Shown here one piece after another: positions 1 through 5,407 of a stretch of 6,992 bases of DNA. Position 1 is the stretch's first letter; every line of letters begins with the position of its first letter. The stretch comes from Anaerolineae bacterium (GTDB lineage Bacteria > Chloroflexota > Anaerolineae > B4-G1): the NCBI GenBank assembly GCA_016783285.1, contig JADHWW010000200.1, positions 1 through 6,992 on the forward strand, given 5' to 3'. Under the pieces are notes generated by a model. The model did no database searches. It had not been told where the DNA came from and saw only the letters and a program-made list of their open reading frames with translations. The translations under genes were made by a program, and so were the position numbers.

Positions 1-2
1 AG

Positions 3-551
3 GTGGCCGCCCAGGTGGGGAAAGAGATCGCCGCCGACGTGCTGGCGATCAAGGACGAGATGATCGCTCATCTGCGGGCCCAGTTGAGCAACTGGGTTGG
101 TCGTGCGGCCGAGGTGTTCGTCGAGAAGGTGGTGAAGCGCTGCTTCGAGGGCCAGACGGTGGAAGGAGAGGTCTACTTTCATCGCCCCGGCCCGGTGCGG
201 TTGAGCCGCTTTACACGAGTGCATACCGTCTATGCCCATCCGCCAGGAGCGACGCGCACCTACCAGGTGGACCTGTACGGCGAGCCGGAGACGGGAGAGG
301 AGCCGCCGTGGGTGGTGGAGGTGAAGAACTGGGAGCGGGCGGTGGGCCGGCCGGAGGTGGAGCGGTTCCTGGAGGCGGCGGAGAACCTGCGGGCAGATCG
401 GGGTCACGGGGAGGTGGTCTGCTGGTTCTACGCGCGGAGCGGGTTCAGCGGGCCGGCGGAGGCGCTGTTGCGAGAGCGAGAAGTGCTTCACACCGACCAG
501 GCGGGGCTAGTGCGGTTACTACAAGACCTCCAGGTGCTGGACCGGTGGTGA
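3..551 (+). CDS. PD-(D/E)XK nuclease-like protein, 5'-partial
   Basis: Open from the left edge to a TGA at 549-551; a GTG lies at position 3, but only two bases precede it, so the true start is probably outside the window. The visible 182 residues begin with a helical stretch rich in charged residues (about 1-45), then a core with the pattern expected of the restriction-endonuclease-like fold: YQVDLYG (Asp90), a loop, then WVVEVKNW (Glu106, Lys108), which fits D-x(n)-E-x-K. A glutamate in the first helix (Glu38 or Glu41) could complete the site. After it come a helix with RPEVERFLEAAENL and a strand VVCWFYARSGF, as in Mrr/RecB-like nuclease cores. Substrate and biological role cannot be read from the sequence; a DNA-repair or defence role is only possible. 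Codon use is GC-rich like the flanking chromosome. It ends 93 bases before the subtilase start and may share its transcript. Confidence 0.6.
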   Translation: MAAQVGKEIAADVLAIKDEMIAHLRAQLSNWVGRAAEVFVEKVVKRCFEGQTVEGEVYFHRPGPVRLSRFTRVHTVYAHPPGATRTYQVDLYGEPETGEEPPWVVEVKNWERAVGRPEVERFLEAAENLRADRGHGEVVCWFYARSGFSGPAEALLREREVLHTDQAGLVRLLQDLQVLDRW

Positions 552-632
552 GCACCAGCGTGATGATTGATCCGTTCGCGGCGATCTTTTGGCGCAAGTC
601 AGACGATCGGACTGGTCATCAAGCATCGAACT

Positions 633-639
633 GGGAGGT
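633..639 (+). promoter_or_regulatory. Ribosome-binding site of the subtilase gene
   Basis: GGGAGGT sits 5 bases before the ATG at 645. The same frame has an earlier ATG at 567, but that one has no comparable purine-rich site, and the extra 26 residues are polar and basic rather than membrane-like. This site therefore decides the start at 645. Confidence 0.7.
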
Positions 640-644
640 CATCT

Positions 645-3119
645 ATGGGCGAAATGGAAGAGACAAAACGCACCGGCTGTGGTCAGGCTATCGTGATTGT
701 CTTGCTGCTCTCGTGGCTGGTCGGCCTGCCACTGGCGCTGATGGGTGTGGCGAAACTGGCCCCGGGGGAAGTCATCTCACAGACTGCTATCACGGCGATT
801 GTCATCCTGCTCACCGCCGCCGGGCTACTCCTGCCCTTTGCGGGTGTGGCGCTGGCGACCCGCCGTCGCGTTGGCTGGAGGCAGACGACAGCGGTTGCCG
901 CTGCGCTCACGGCCATCGCTGGCTACGTCGTGCTCGACGCGGGAATTCTAGCCGCATTGCCGCATAGCCCCAACTGGGTATCTGCGCTCCGACTGAGCCT
1001 GCTCGTCCCCTACGCACTGCTCGCCGCTTGGCTGACCCCACGCCTGGCGGGTGCGTCCTCGCGCCGCTTGCGGGAGTGGCTGGGACTGACCCGCTTCGAC
1101 CGGCCGGCCTTCCTGCTCGCGCTGGCGGTGGCGGCGCTGGTGACCATCCTCTGGCCCGTCACGGGCGCGCTGGGCGACAGCCTCACCAGCCTGGGCCTGG
1201 TCTTCCAGACGTTTTCGTGGGCGCTTCCCCAGGTGCTGCTCATTTGGGGACTGGTTTTCCTCCTGCTGACCTCAACTTTCACTCGCCCGTGGGTGGCGGC
1301 GCTCGTCACCATCAGCGCTTACTACGGGCTGTTCGTGGCTGGAGGCGTTCTCTCGCCGGACGTATGGAGCGCGTTGCGGGACATTGCCACGCTCTTGCCG
1401 CTGGGACTCCTGCTCACCGAACTGCGCGCCCGCGAAAGCGGCATCTACCCGCTGCTGCTGGTGGCCTTCTGTTACCGCGTCGCACCGTTCCTCTTCGTGG
1501 ACCCCCGCGACGCCATTGCCCAGGGTATCCCCGAGCCGCAGCACATCCTTAGCCACACCATTGTCATCGTAACCACGACGGCGCTGGGCGTAGCACTGTG
1601 GGGCGGGCGCAAACTGCTTACGGCCCGTGTGCGGATGTCGCGCCGGGCACGGGTCGCCGGCGGGGTGCTGGCGGCCCTGCTCCTGTGTGGCGCCTGGAGC
1701 GGACTGTACGTTTTCACTGGCGAGCCTGGCTTTGCCAACGACGGCTTCCTCATCATCCTCAATGAGCAGGCCGATCTGAGCGCTGCCCACGCCATCACCG
1801 ACCGGGAGGCGCGGTTGCAGTACGTCTACGAGACGCTGGTCGAGACCGCCGAGCGCACGCAGTCTCCCCTGCGCACCGAACTGGACGAATTGGGCGTGTC
1901 CCATCGTTCTTACTACATCATCAATATGATCCGCGTGGACGGCCACCGCTGGCTGAAACGTCGCTTCGAGGGTCGGCCGGGCGTGGCGCAGGTGATCCTC
2001 AATCCGAATGTGCGGGAGTACCCCTATCGCATTCCGTTCCCCTACGGCGGGGACACCGAGCCACCAGCAGGCGTGCAGCCGAATCTGACGGCCATCCACG
2101 CTGATGAGGCCTGGGCGCTGGGAGTGACGGGCGAGGGCATCGTCGTCGCCGGGCAGGATACGGGCTATGACTGGACGCATCCCGCGCTCAAGCCTCACTA
2201 CCGGGGTTGGAACGGAACCGCCGTCAATCACGACTACAACTGGCACGACGCCTGGGACGATACCGCCGCTGCTTTCGATGACGACTCTCACGGCACACAC
2301 ACGATGGGCATTGTACTGGGGGACGACGGAGGGCAAAATCACACCGGGGTGGCGCCGGGGGCGCAGTGGATCGGTTGTCGCAACATGCGGCGCGGCTTTG
2401 GCAATCCTGCTTCGTATGCCGAGTGCATGGAATTCTTCCTGGCACCGTACCTCCACGATGGCGATCCCTTCACCGACGGCGACGTGACACTGGCCCCGCA
2501 CGCGGTCAACAACTCCTGGGGCTGTCCCGACATCGAGGGCTGCTTCCCCGACACGCTGGAACCGGCGGTCGAGGCCCTGCGGGCGGCGGGGATTATGATG
2601 GTCGTCAGCGCGGGCAACGATGGCCCGGCTTGTAGCACTGCGACCACGCCTCCCGCCAACTACGACGCTGTCTTCTCCGTGGGCGCGACGTCCAACGGTG
2701 GGCACATCGTCGGCTTCAGCAGCCGGGGGCCGGTGGATGGCCTGGTCAAGCCCGACGTGACTGCGCCGGGCGACTATGTGCGTTCGAGTGTGCCCGGCGG
2801 CGGCTACGGCTACGCCGGTGGCACCTCGATGGCCGGGCCGCACGTGGCGGGGCTGGTGGCGCTTCTCTGGTCTGCCAACCTGGCCCTCGTCGGCGACATT
2901 GACGCGACGGAGGCGCTCATCTGCCAGACGGCGGCGCCCAAGCCGGTGGAGAGTCTCTGCACCATCGAGGACGAGGTGCCGGAGGGGCCGTTTGCAGCGC
3001 TGCTCCACAATCCCATCTGCGCCTGCGGTGACGTGATTGGCGTGCCCAACAACGTCTACGGATGCGGGTTCATTGACGCAGGGGCGGCTGTGCAGGCGGC
3101 GTTGGGGCGGACGGAGTAA
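645..3119 (+). CDS. Polytopic membrane protein fused to an S8 subtilisin-type serine protease
   Basis: 824 residues from ATG 645. Residues about 14-357 contain roughly eleven hydrophobic segments (near 14-37, 47-71, 81-104, 113-131, 154-174, 193-212, 216-234, 246-262, 267-284, 302-319, 338-357). Residues about 367-460 (FLIILNEQADLS..., ending PGVAQVILNPNV) look like an inhibitor-I9-type propeptide. The S8 catalytic domain follows with a complete triad: Asp505 in GQDTGYDWTHPAL, His549 in DSHGTHTMG, Ser728 in GGTSMAGPHVAG; Asn658 in VVSAGNDGP is the expected oxyanion-hole residue. The catalytic half has about ten cysteines (578, 594, 627, 633, 663, 760, 772, 792, 794, 807), which suggests disulfides and an extracytoplasmic location; a cytoplasmic N-terminus with an odd number of helices would agree. 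The family cleaves peptide bonds; the substrate is unknown. Unusual is the large membrane domain where most subtilases have only a signal peptide. It resembles the CPBP/CAAX protease fold without its catalytic residues (inference). Protease call is secure; membrane-domain origin is not. Confidence 0.92.
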   Translation: MGEMEETKRTGCGQAIVIVLLLSWLVGLPLALMGVAKLAPGEVISQTAITAIVILLTAAGLLLPFAGVALATRRRVGWRQTTAVAAALTAIAGYVVLDAGILAALPHSPNWVSALRLSLLVPYALLAAWLTPRLAGASSRRLREWLGLTRFDRPAFLLALAVAALVTILWPVTGALGDSLTSLGLVFQTFSWALPQVLLIWGLVFLLLTSTFTRPWVAALVTISAYYGLFVAGGVLSPDVWSALRDIATLLPLGLLLTELRARESGIYPLLLVAFCYRVAPFLFVDPRDAIAQGIPEPQHILSHTIVIVTTTALGVALWGGRKLLTARVRMSRRARVAGGVLAALLLCGAWSGLYVFTGEPGFANDGFLIILNEQADLSAAHAITDREARLQYVYETLVETAERTQSPLRTELDELGVSHRSYYIINMIRVDGHRWLKRRFEGRPGVAQVILNPNVREYPYRIPFPYGGDTEPPAGVQPNLTAIHADEAWALGVTGEGIVVAGQDTGYDWTHPALKPHYRGWNGTAVNHDYNWHDAWDDTAAAFDDDSHGTHTMGIVLGDDGGQNHTGVAPGAQWIGCRNMRRGFGNPASYAECMEFFLAPYLHDGDPFTDGDVTLAPHAVNNSWGCPDIEGCFPDTLEPAVEALRAAGIMMVVSAGNDGPACSTATTPPANYDAVFSVGATSNGGHIVGFSSRGPVDGLVKPDVTAPGDYVRSSVPGGGYGYAGGTSMAGPHVAGLVALLWSANLALVGDIDATEALICQTAAPKPVESLCTIEDEVPEGPFAALLHNPICACGDVIGVPNNVYGCGFIDAGAAVQAALGRTE

Positions 3120-3133
3120 TGGGGTGCTTGCGT

Positions 3134-3162
3134 TTGACATTGCGAAAGATGTGTGCTATAGT
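3134..3162 (+). promoter_or_regulatory. Sigma70-type promoter for the prepilin peptidase gene
   Basis: TTGACA (3134-3139), a perfect -35 match, is followed after exactly 17 bases by TATAGT (3157-3162), five of six matches to the -10 consensus. Transcription would start near 3168-3170, leaving a 5' leader of about 20 bases ahead of the TTG start at 3189. It lies in the 69-base gap after the subtilase stop, so the prepilin peptidase is probably transcribed independently of the protease. Confidence 0.75.
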
Positions 3163-3173
3163 GAATCGGGTTT

Positions 3174-3181
3174 AAGGGGGG
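3174..3181 (+). promoter_or_regulatory. Ribosome-binding site for the TTG-started prepilin peptidase
   Basis: AAGGGGGG lies 7 bases before the TTG at 3189. No in-frame ATG or GTG near the start of the hydrophobic N-terminus has a comparable site, so this purine run supports the uncommon TTG start. Confidence 0.6.
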
Positions 3182-3188
3182 ATTCTCT

Positions 3189-3713
3189 TTGCAGACGGCG
3201 AGACAGGTCGTGCTGGCGGCGGCGTTGGTGGCAGGGGGCTACCTGGCGGCCCGCTACACCGGCTTTTGGCTGATCTACCCGTTTTACGGCGCGGCGCTGA
3301 TCGCCATGGCCCAGGTGGACCTGCGAGAGCGACGCATCCCGAACCGGATCGTCTACCCGGCCATCCTGGTGGCGCTGGGGGCCGGCGTCGTCCGGCCGGG
3401 CTGGCCGGCCTCGCTGGCGGGTGGGCTGGCGACCGGCGCGCTGTTCCTGGCGCCGGTGCTGATTTTCGGTAGTCGGCGAGCCGGCATCGGCGACGTAAAG
3501 TTGGGGCTATTCGTGGGGTTGGCACTAGGCTTTTCCTGGTCGCTCTACTGGGCGCTGCTCGTGGCCTTTGGCAGCGGGCTGGTGGTGGGATTGGCGGGCA
3601 TCCTGTTGAAAAAGTGGGACCGCAAGAGCCTGCTGCCCTTTGGGCCGTTTCTGGCGTTGGGGATGGGGGTGGCAATGCTCATCCGGGTGTTACAGGTGGG
3701 GTCAGTGGGATGA
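3189..3713 (+). CDS. cpaA: A24 prepilin peptidase, CpaA/TadV-like
   Basis: 174 residues, very hydrophobic, with about six to seven membrane segments (near 6-22, 26-42, 55-69, 77-93, 105-121, 125-141, 152-170). The two aspartates of the aspartyl prepilin peptidase (A24) family are in place: Asp44 in QVDLRERRIPNRI and Asp102 in GIGDVKLGLFVG. The tail LLPFGPFLALG is also typical of the family. The family removes the short leader of type IV or Flp prepilins at the inner face of the cytoplasmic membrane. The length matches the short CpaA/TadV-type enzymes that lack the N-terminal methyltransferase domain of PilD, so N-methylation of the mature pilin is not expected here. A CpaF/TadA ATPase gene 2 kb downstream on the same strand supports a Tad/Flp pilus role. 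The start is TTG at 3189, chosen from its ribosome-binding site and promoter. The TGA at 3711-3713 is followed at once by the low-GC TA island. Confidence 0.88.
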   Translation: MQTARQVVLAAALVAGGYLAARYTGFWLIYPFYGAALIAMAQVDLRERRIPNRIVYPAILVALGAGVVRPGWPASLAGGLATGALFLAPVLIFGSRRAGIGDVKLGLFVGLALGFSWSLYWALLVAFGSGLVVGLAGILLKKWDRKSLLPFGPFLALGMGVAMLIRVLQVGSVG

Positions 3714-3725
3714 AAAGGATCGTGT

Positions 3726-3838
3726 ATGGTTTTCATTGAAACCTCCACCTTCACTAAATTGATAAGTACTTATCTCAGCGACGATGAATACCAAGCCACA
3801 TTTTGAGAAAGATTGCGGAGGAAGCTAAGAATGTCTGA
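3726..3838 (+). pseudogene. HigB2/RelE-family toxin remnant with internal deletion
   Basis: ATG 3726, preceded by AAAAGGA at 3713-3719, opens a frame reading MVFIETSTFTKLISTYL, then SDDEYQA, which stops at TGA 3804-3806. This matches the N-terminus of the intact toxin at 4570 (MVIVETLVFT..., LSDEEYRHLQ). The toxin C-terminus survives in another frame: codons from 3800 read ILRKIAEEAKNV and stop at TGA 3836-3838, matching the end of the intact toxin (LKQIVKEEYP). The middle, about 70 codons with the GSGGLRK and GKRGG core, is missing. The tail overlaps the antitoxin ATG at 3831 by 8 bases, as expected for an ancestral toxin-antitoxin operon. No mRNA-cleaving activity can remain. The DNA is clearly diverged from the toxin at 4570, so this is an old separate module and not a recent tandem copy. 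The N-terminal match is strong; the tail match is shorter and weaker. Confidence 0.75.
3761..3774. repeat. Perfect 14-base palindrome inside the toxin remnant
   Basis: GATAAGTACTTATC equals its own reverse complement over all 14 bases. It lies 57 bases upstream of the orphan antitoxin start at 3831 and within the broken toxin frame. HigA-type antitoxins bind palindromes near their own promoters, so it is a candidate operator, but its position inside the coding remnant makes chance possible. Confidence 0.4.
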
Positions 3839-4118
3839 GCGTGATATTGGTCGGGAAATCCTGCAAGGCATCCGAGAAATCAAGGCCTTTAAGACCGGTG
3901 AGATAAACTTGAAAACCCGTGAGTTGAAAGAACCGGCTCCGCCAAAGGCGATACGTACAAGATTGAATCTATCTCAGGCGGCATTTGCAGGTTTAATGGG
4001 GGTTAGTCCGCGAACAGTACAAGATTGGGAGCGGGGGCGGCGTAAACCGAGTGGGCCAGCAAAAACGCTGTTACGGATAGCTGAACGACATCCCGCAGTA
4101 TTTATGGAACTGGCGTAG
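3831..4118 (+). CDS. HigA2/NadS-like XRE-family antitoxin, toxin partner lost
   Basis: 95 residues from ATG 3831, with GGAGGAA at 3817-3823 placed 7 bases ahead; the earlier TTG at 3813 has no such site. The N-terminal part (1-38) is charged, with GEINLKTREL, as in antitoxin arms that wrap the toxin. Residues about 41-90 form a helix-turn-helix of the XRE/Cro type: RLNLSQAAFAGLMGVS, then RTVQDWERGRRKPSG and LLRIAERHP. This is the arrangement of HigA2/NadS antitoxins, which are encoded after the toxin, neutralise it and repress the operon. Here the upstream toxin is reduced to a scrap (3726-3838), so the protein is an orphan regulator. It shares the motif LSQ..FA.L.G.S..T.Q.WE.GRR.P.G.A..LL..A..HP with the intact antitoxin at 4884. 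It might repress or neutralise the neighbouring module; this is not shown by sequence. Confidence 0.85.
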   Translation: MSERDIGREILQGIREIKAFKTGEINLKTRELKEPAPPKAIRTRLNLSQAAFAGLMGVSPRTVQDWERGRRKPSGPAKTLLRIAERHPAVFMELA

Positions 4119-4207
4119 GTTTAGTTGAGCGAGATAAAGACGTTTTGAGGCTGACCAAAAAGTAAGACAAGTGTTGAAAGCAATTGATCGCCTGGGGGCG
4201 CAAAGTG

Positions 4208-4534
4208 ATGCTCGAGAATGACCGATATACCTATCGTGTGACCTGGTCGGAGGAAGATAACGAGTATGCCGGCCTCTGTGTCGAGTTTCCCAGCCTCAGT
4301 TGGTTGTCCTCCACACCAGAAGCGGCACTCGAAGGTATCCGTCAGGTGGCGGCTGATGTCGTCGTCGATTTGAAGGCCAGTGGCGAGCCCGTGCCTGAGC
4401 CGTATGCCATCAGACAATATAGCGAAAAGTTCATGGTACGGATTCCGCCAGTACTTTACCGTCGTTTGGCACTCGAGGCGGCCGAGGCTGGTGTAAGCCT
4501 GAATCGGCTTGCCAGTGCAAAACTTGGTCAGTAA
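4208..4534 (+). CDS. HicB-family antitoxin-like protein, no intact HicA beside it
   Basis: 108 residues from ATG 4208, with GGGGG at 4194-4198 placed 9 bases ahead; an in-frame TTG at 4184 would add eight residues without a better site. The N-terminal half (YRVTWSEEDNEYAGLCVEFP, residues 8-27, then a TPEAALEGIRQVAADVV helix) has the HicB-type degenerate RNase-H-like fold: a strand ending in D/EYAG, a P-x-L turn and a long helix. The segment about 73-105 (SEKFMVRIPPVLYRRLALEA, then GVSLNRLASAKL) is a ribbon-helix-helix DNA-binding domain as in many HicB proteins. HicB neutralises the mRNA-cleaving HicA toxin and represses the operon. Neither neighbour is an intact HicA: upstream is at most a scrap (4138-4221) and downstream is HigB2-like. 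It ends 35 bases before higB and may be co-transcribed with it. It could be an orphan antitoxin or a stand-alone regulator. Confidence 0.82.
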   Translation: MLENDRYTYRVTWSEEDNEYAGLCVEFPSLSWLSSTPEAALEGIRQVAADVVVDLKASGEPVPEPYAIRQYSEKFMVRIPPVLYRRLALEAAEAGVSLNRLASAKLGQ

Positions 4535-4569
4535 GACACATCCCCGTAAGGTGTTACGTTGAGGGACAG

Positions 4570-4887
4570 ATGGTTATCGTTGAGACTTTAGTTTTTACGC
4601 GGCAGGTACAAAAGCTACTCTCTGACGAAGAATACAGACACCTGCAAATGGAACTATCAACCCGCCCCGATATGGGTGCAATTATTCCAGGAAGCGGTGG
4701 ACTTCGTAAGGTGCGTTGGGGTCTGCGTGGTCGAGGCAAACGTGGTGGAGTACGTGTGATCTACTACTGGGCAGTCGAGCAAAATCGTTTACTCATGCTC
4801 CTCATATATCCCAAAAACGTCCGTGATGATTTGTCACCAGCCCAACTTAAAACGCTCAAACAGATTGTTAAGGAAGAATACCCATGA
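4570..4887 (+). CDS. higB: HigB2-like toxin, RelE/ParE superfamily
   Basis: 105 residues from ATG 4570, with GAGGGA just upstream (4561-4566). Family features in order: an N-terminal strand MVIVETLVFT, a helix with LSDEEYRHLQ (18-26), the loop PGSGGLRKVRW (40-50), GKRGGVRVIYYW (56-67), and LLIYPKN (77-83) followed by DDLSPAQLKTL. This order is that of the HigB2-type toxins, RelE-fold ribosome-dependent mRNA endonucleases that block translation. Length and motifs look complete, so the toxin is probably functional. The antitoxin gene follows with an ATGA overlap (start at 4884, stop TGA at 4885-4887), giving the toxin-first order usual for higBA. The pair is likely repressed by its own antitoxin. 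Codon use is more AT-rich than in the flanking pilus and protease genes, as for the whole island. Confidence 0.9.
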   Translation: MVIVETLVFTRQVQKLLSDEEYRHLQMELSTRPDMGAIIPGSGGLRKVRWGLRGRGKRGGVRVIYYWAVEQNRLLMLLIYPKNVRDDLSPAQLKTLKQIVKEEYP

Positions 4888-5195
4888 AAGACGAATTCTT
4901 CACTGAACTGCTAGAAAGCGTGCGCGAAGGTGGTGCTATCATGCGTGGTGAAAAAGAACCCTCACGCAAGTTTGTCGTGGAAGCACTGGATGTAAAGCAC
5001 ATTCGAGAACGTTACCATCTTTCGCAAAGCGAGTTTGCAACTCTACTTGGAATTAGCATCAAGACTCTGCAGAATTGGGAACAAGGGCGACGTACCCCAC
5101 ATGGAACGGCACGGGTTCTGTTGCAAGTTGCAGCTAAACATCCTGAAGTTGTGTGGGATGTTGTTCAGCCAACCATTCAACGAATTCAAAGTTAG
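4884..5195 (+). CDS. higA: HigA2-like XRE-family antitoxin, partner of the upstream HigB
   Basis: 103 residues; the ATG at 4884 overlaps the toxin stop by 4 bases, which indicates translational coupling. GGAAGA just upstream (4871-4876) can serve as ribosome-binding site. Residues 1-35 form a charged arm (MKDEFFTELLESVREGGAIM) that in the family binds the toxin. Residues about 37-88 are an XRE helix-turn-helix: IRERYHLSQSEFATLLGIS, then KTLQNWEQGRRTPHG and LLQVAAKHPEVV. The protein should neutralise HigB and repress the operon by binding palindromes near its promoter. It is the only antitoxin of the island with a complete cognate toxin. The last codons (TIQRIQS) are directly followed by the broken xisI fragment, so the end of this gene marks one side of a recombination joint. 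The stop is TAG at 5193-5195. Confidence 0.88.
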   Translation: MKDEFFTELLESVREGGAIMRGEKEPSRKFVVEALDVKHIRERYHLSQSEFATLLGISIKTLQNWEQGRRTPHGTARVLLQVAAKHPEVVWDVVQPTIQRIQS

Positions 5196-5218
5196 CGCGG
5201 CCAAGAAGTGGGGCGAAA

Positions 5219-5323
5219 GAAGTCGGGGTAGCCAACGAGCTGGTCGAGTTGGGCGTTCCCAAAGCCGTGCTGGCCTATCATGCGCCTTACGAGAGGCCAT
5301 ACACGGGGTTTGCCGTCGCGTAA
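5219..5323 (+). pseudogene. XisI-family protein, C-terminal fragment only
   Basis: The frame from 5219 to the TAA at 5321-5323 reads EVGVANELVELGVPKAVLAY, followed by HAPYERPYTGFAVA and the stop. This is the C-terminal signature of the XisI family (fdxN element excision controlling factor), which typically ends G-I/V-A-x-E-L-V-x-x-G-I/V-P, then FH-x-P-x-x-R-x-Y/F-T-x-FAVA. Full-length members have about 110 residues; here about the last 34 are left, with no plausible start and no similarity in the codons upstream of about 5215. XisI usually pairs with a nuclease-like XisH; no XisH is present. The joint with the higA end lies between 5196 and 5218, so the fragment was created by an insertion or deletion at that point. 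Too short for a standard gene caller, but the match over the whole end is good. Confidence 0.72.
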
Positions 5324-5338
5324 AGAATGTGGTATATT
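5310..5338 (+). promoter_or_regulatory. Candidate sigma70-type promoter for the CopG-type antitoxin
   Basis: TTGCCG (5310-5315, four of six) and TATATT (5333-5338, five of six) are separated by 17 bases. Transcription would start near 5344-5346. The -35 element lies inside the last codons of the xisI fragment, so it could have been recruited or formed at the joint, or be the original promoter of the TA module that follows. Confidence 0.5.
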
Positions 5339-5407
5339 GCAGTGGTGAAAAGCGACCTCTACTATTGCGATGGCTTTGAGTGGGATGAGAGATATTCCAA
5401 CTTTTGA
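5327..5407 (+). pseudogene. Possible BrnT-type toxin N-terminal remnant
   Basis: A frame from ATG 5327 (alternative GTGs at 5342 and 5345) contains VKSDLYYCDGFEWDE and then stops at TGA 5405-5407 after RYSNF. The string GFEWDE near the start is the usual opening of BrnT-family toxins, in which F-x-W-D/N-E is followed by a lysine-rich N-x-x-KHG segment; that segment is absent here because the frame runs into the start of the CopG-type antitoxin (ATG 5385). BrnT genes normally sit directly upstream of this kind of antitoxin. The simplest reading is that almost all of the toxin has been deleted, leaving the first ~17 codons joined to the antitoxin start. The evidence is one short motif plus gene order, so chance is not excluded. 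Confidence 0.45.

Noticed and set aside
567..644. N-terminal extension of the subtilase from ATG 567
   Set aside because: The upstream ATG lacks a ribosome-binding site, while GGGAGGT sits 5 bases before ATG 645.
308..967. A 219-codon + strand frame across the nuclease-like gene and the start of the subtilase
   Set aside because: Its start is Gly-rich low-complexity sequence and it overlaps two genes with recognisable domains in other frames.
1272..3140. A 622-codon open frame on the minus strand
   Set aside because: It is antisense to the subtilase over its whole length, has no recognisable domain and is rich in Arg, His and Pro, as expected for the shadow of a GC-rich gene.
3736..3764. 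TTGAAA followed after 17 bases by TTGATA, as a promoter for the orphan antitoxin
   Set aside because: The -10 candidate matches consensus at only two of six positions; not reported as a promoter.
4538..4557. Short ACAC...GTGT inverted repeat between hicB and higB as a terminator
   Set aside because: The stem would have only 4 pairs and no T-run follows, so it does not support a terminator.
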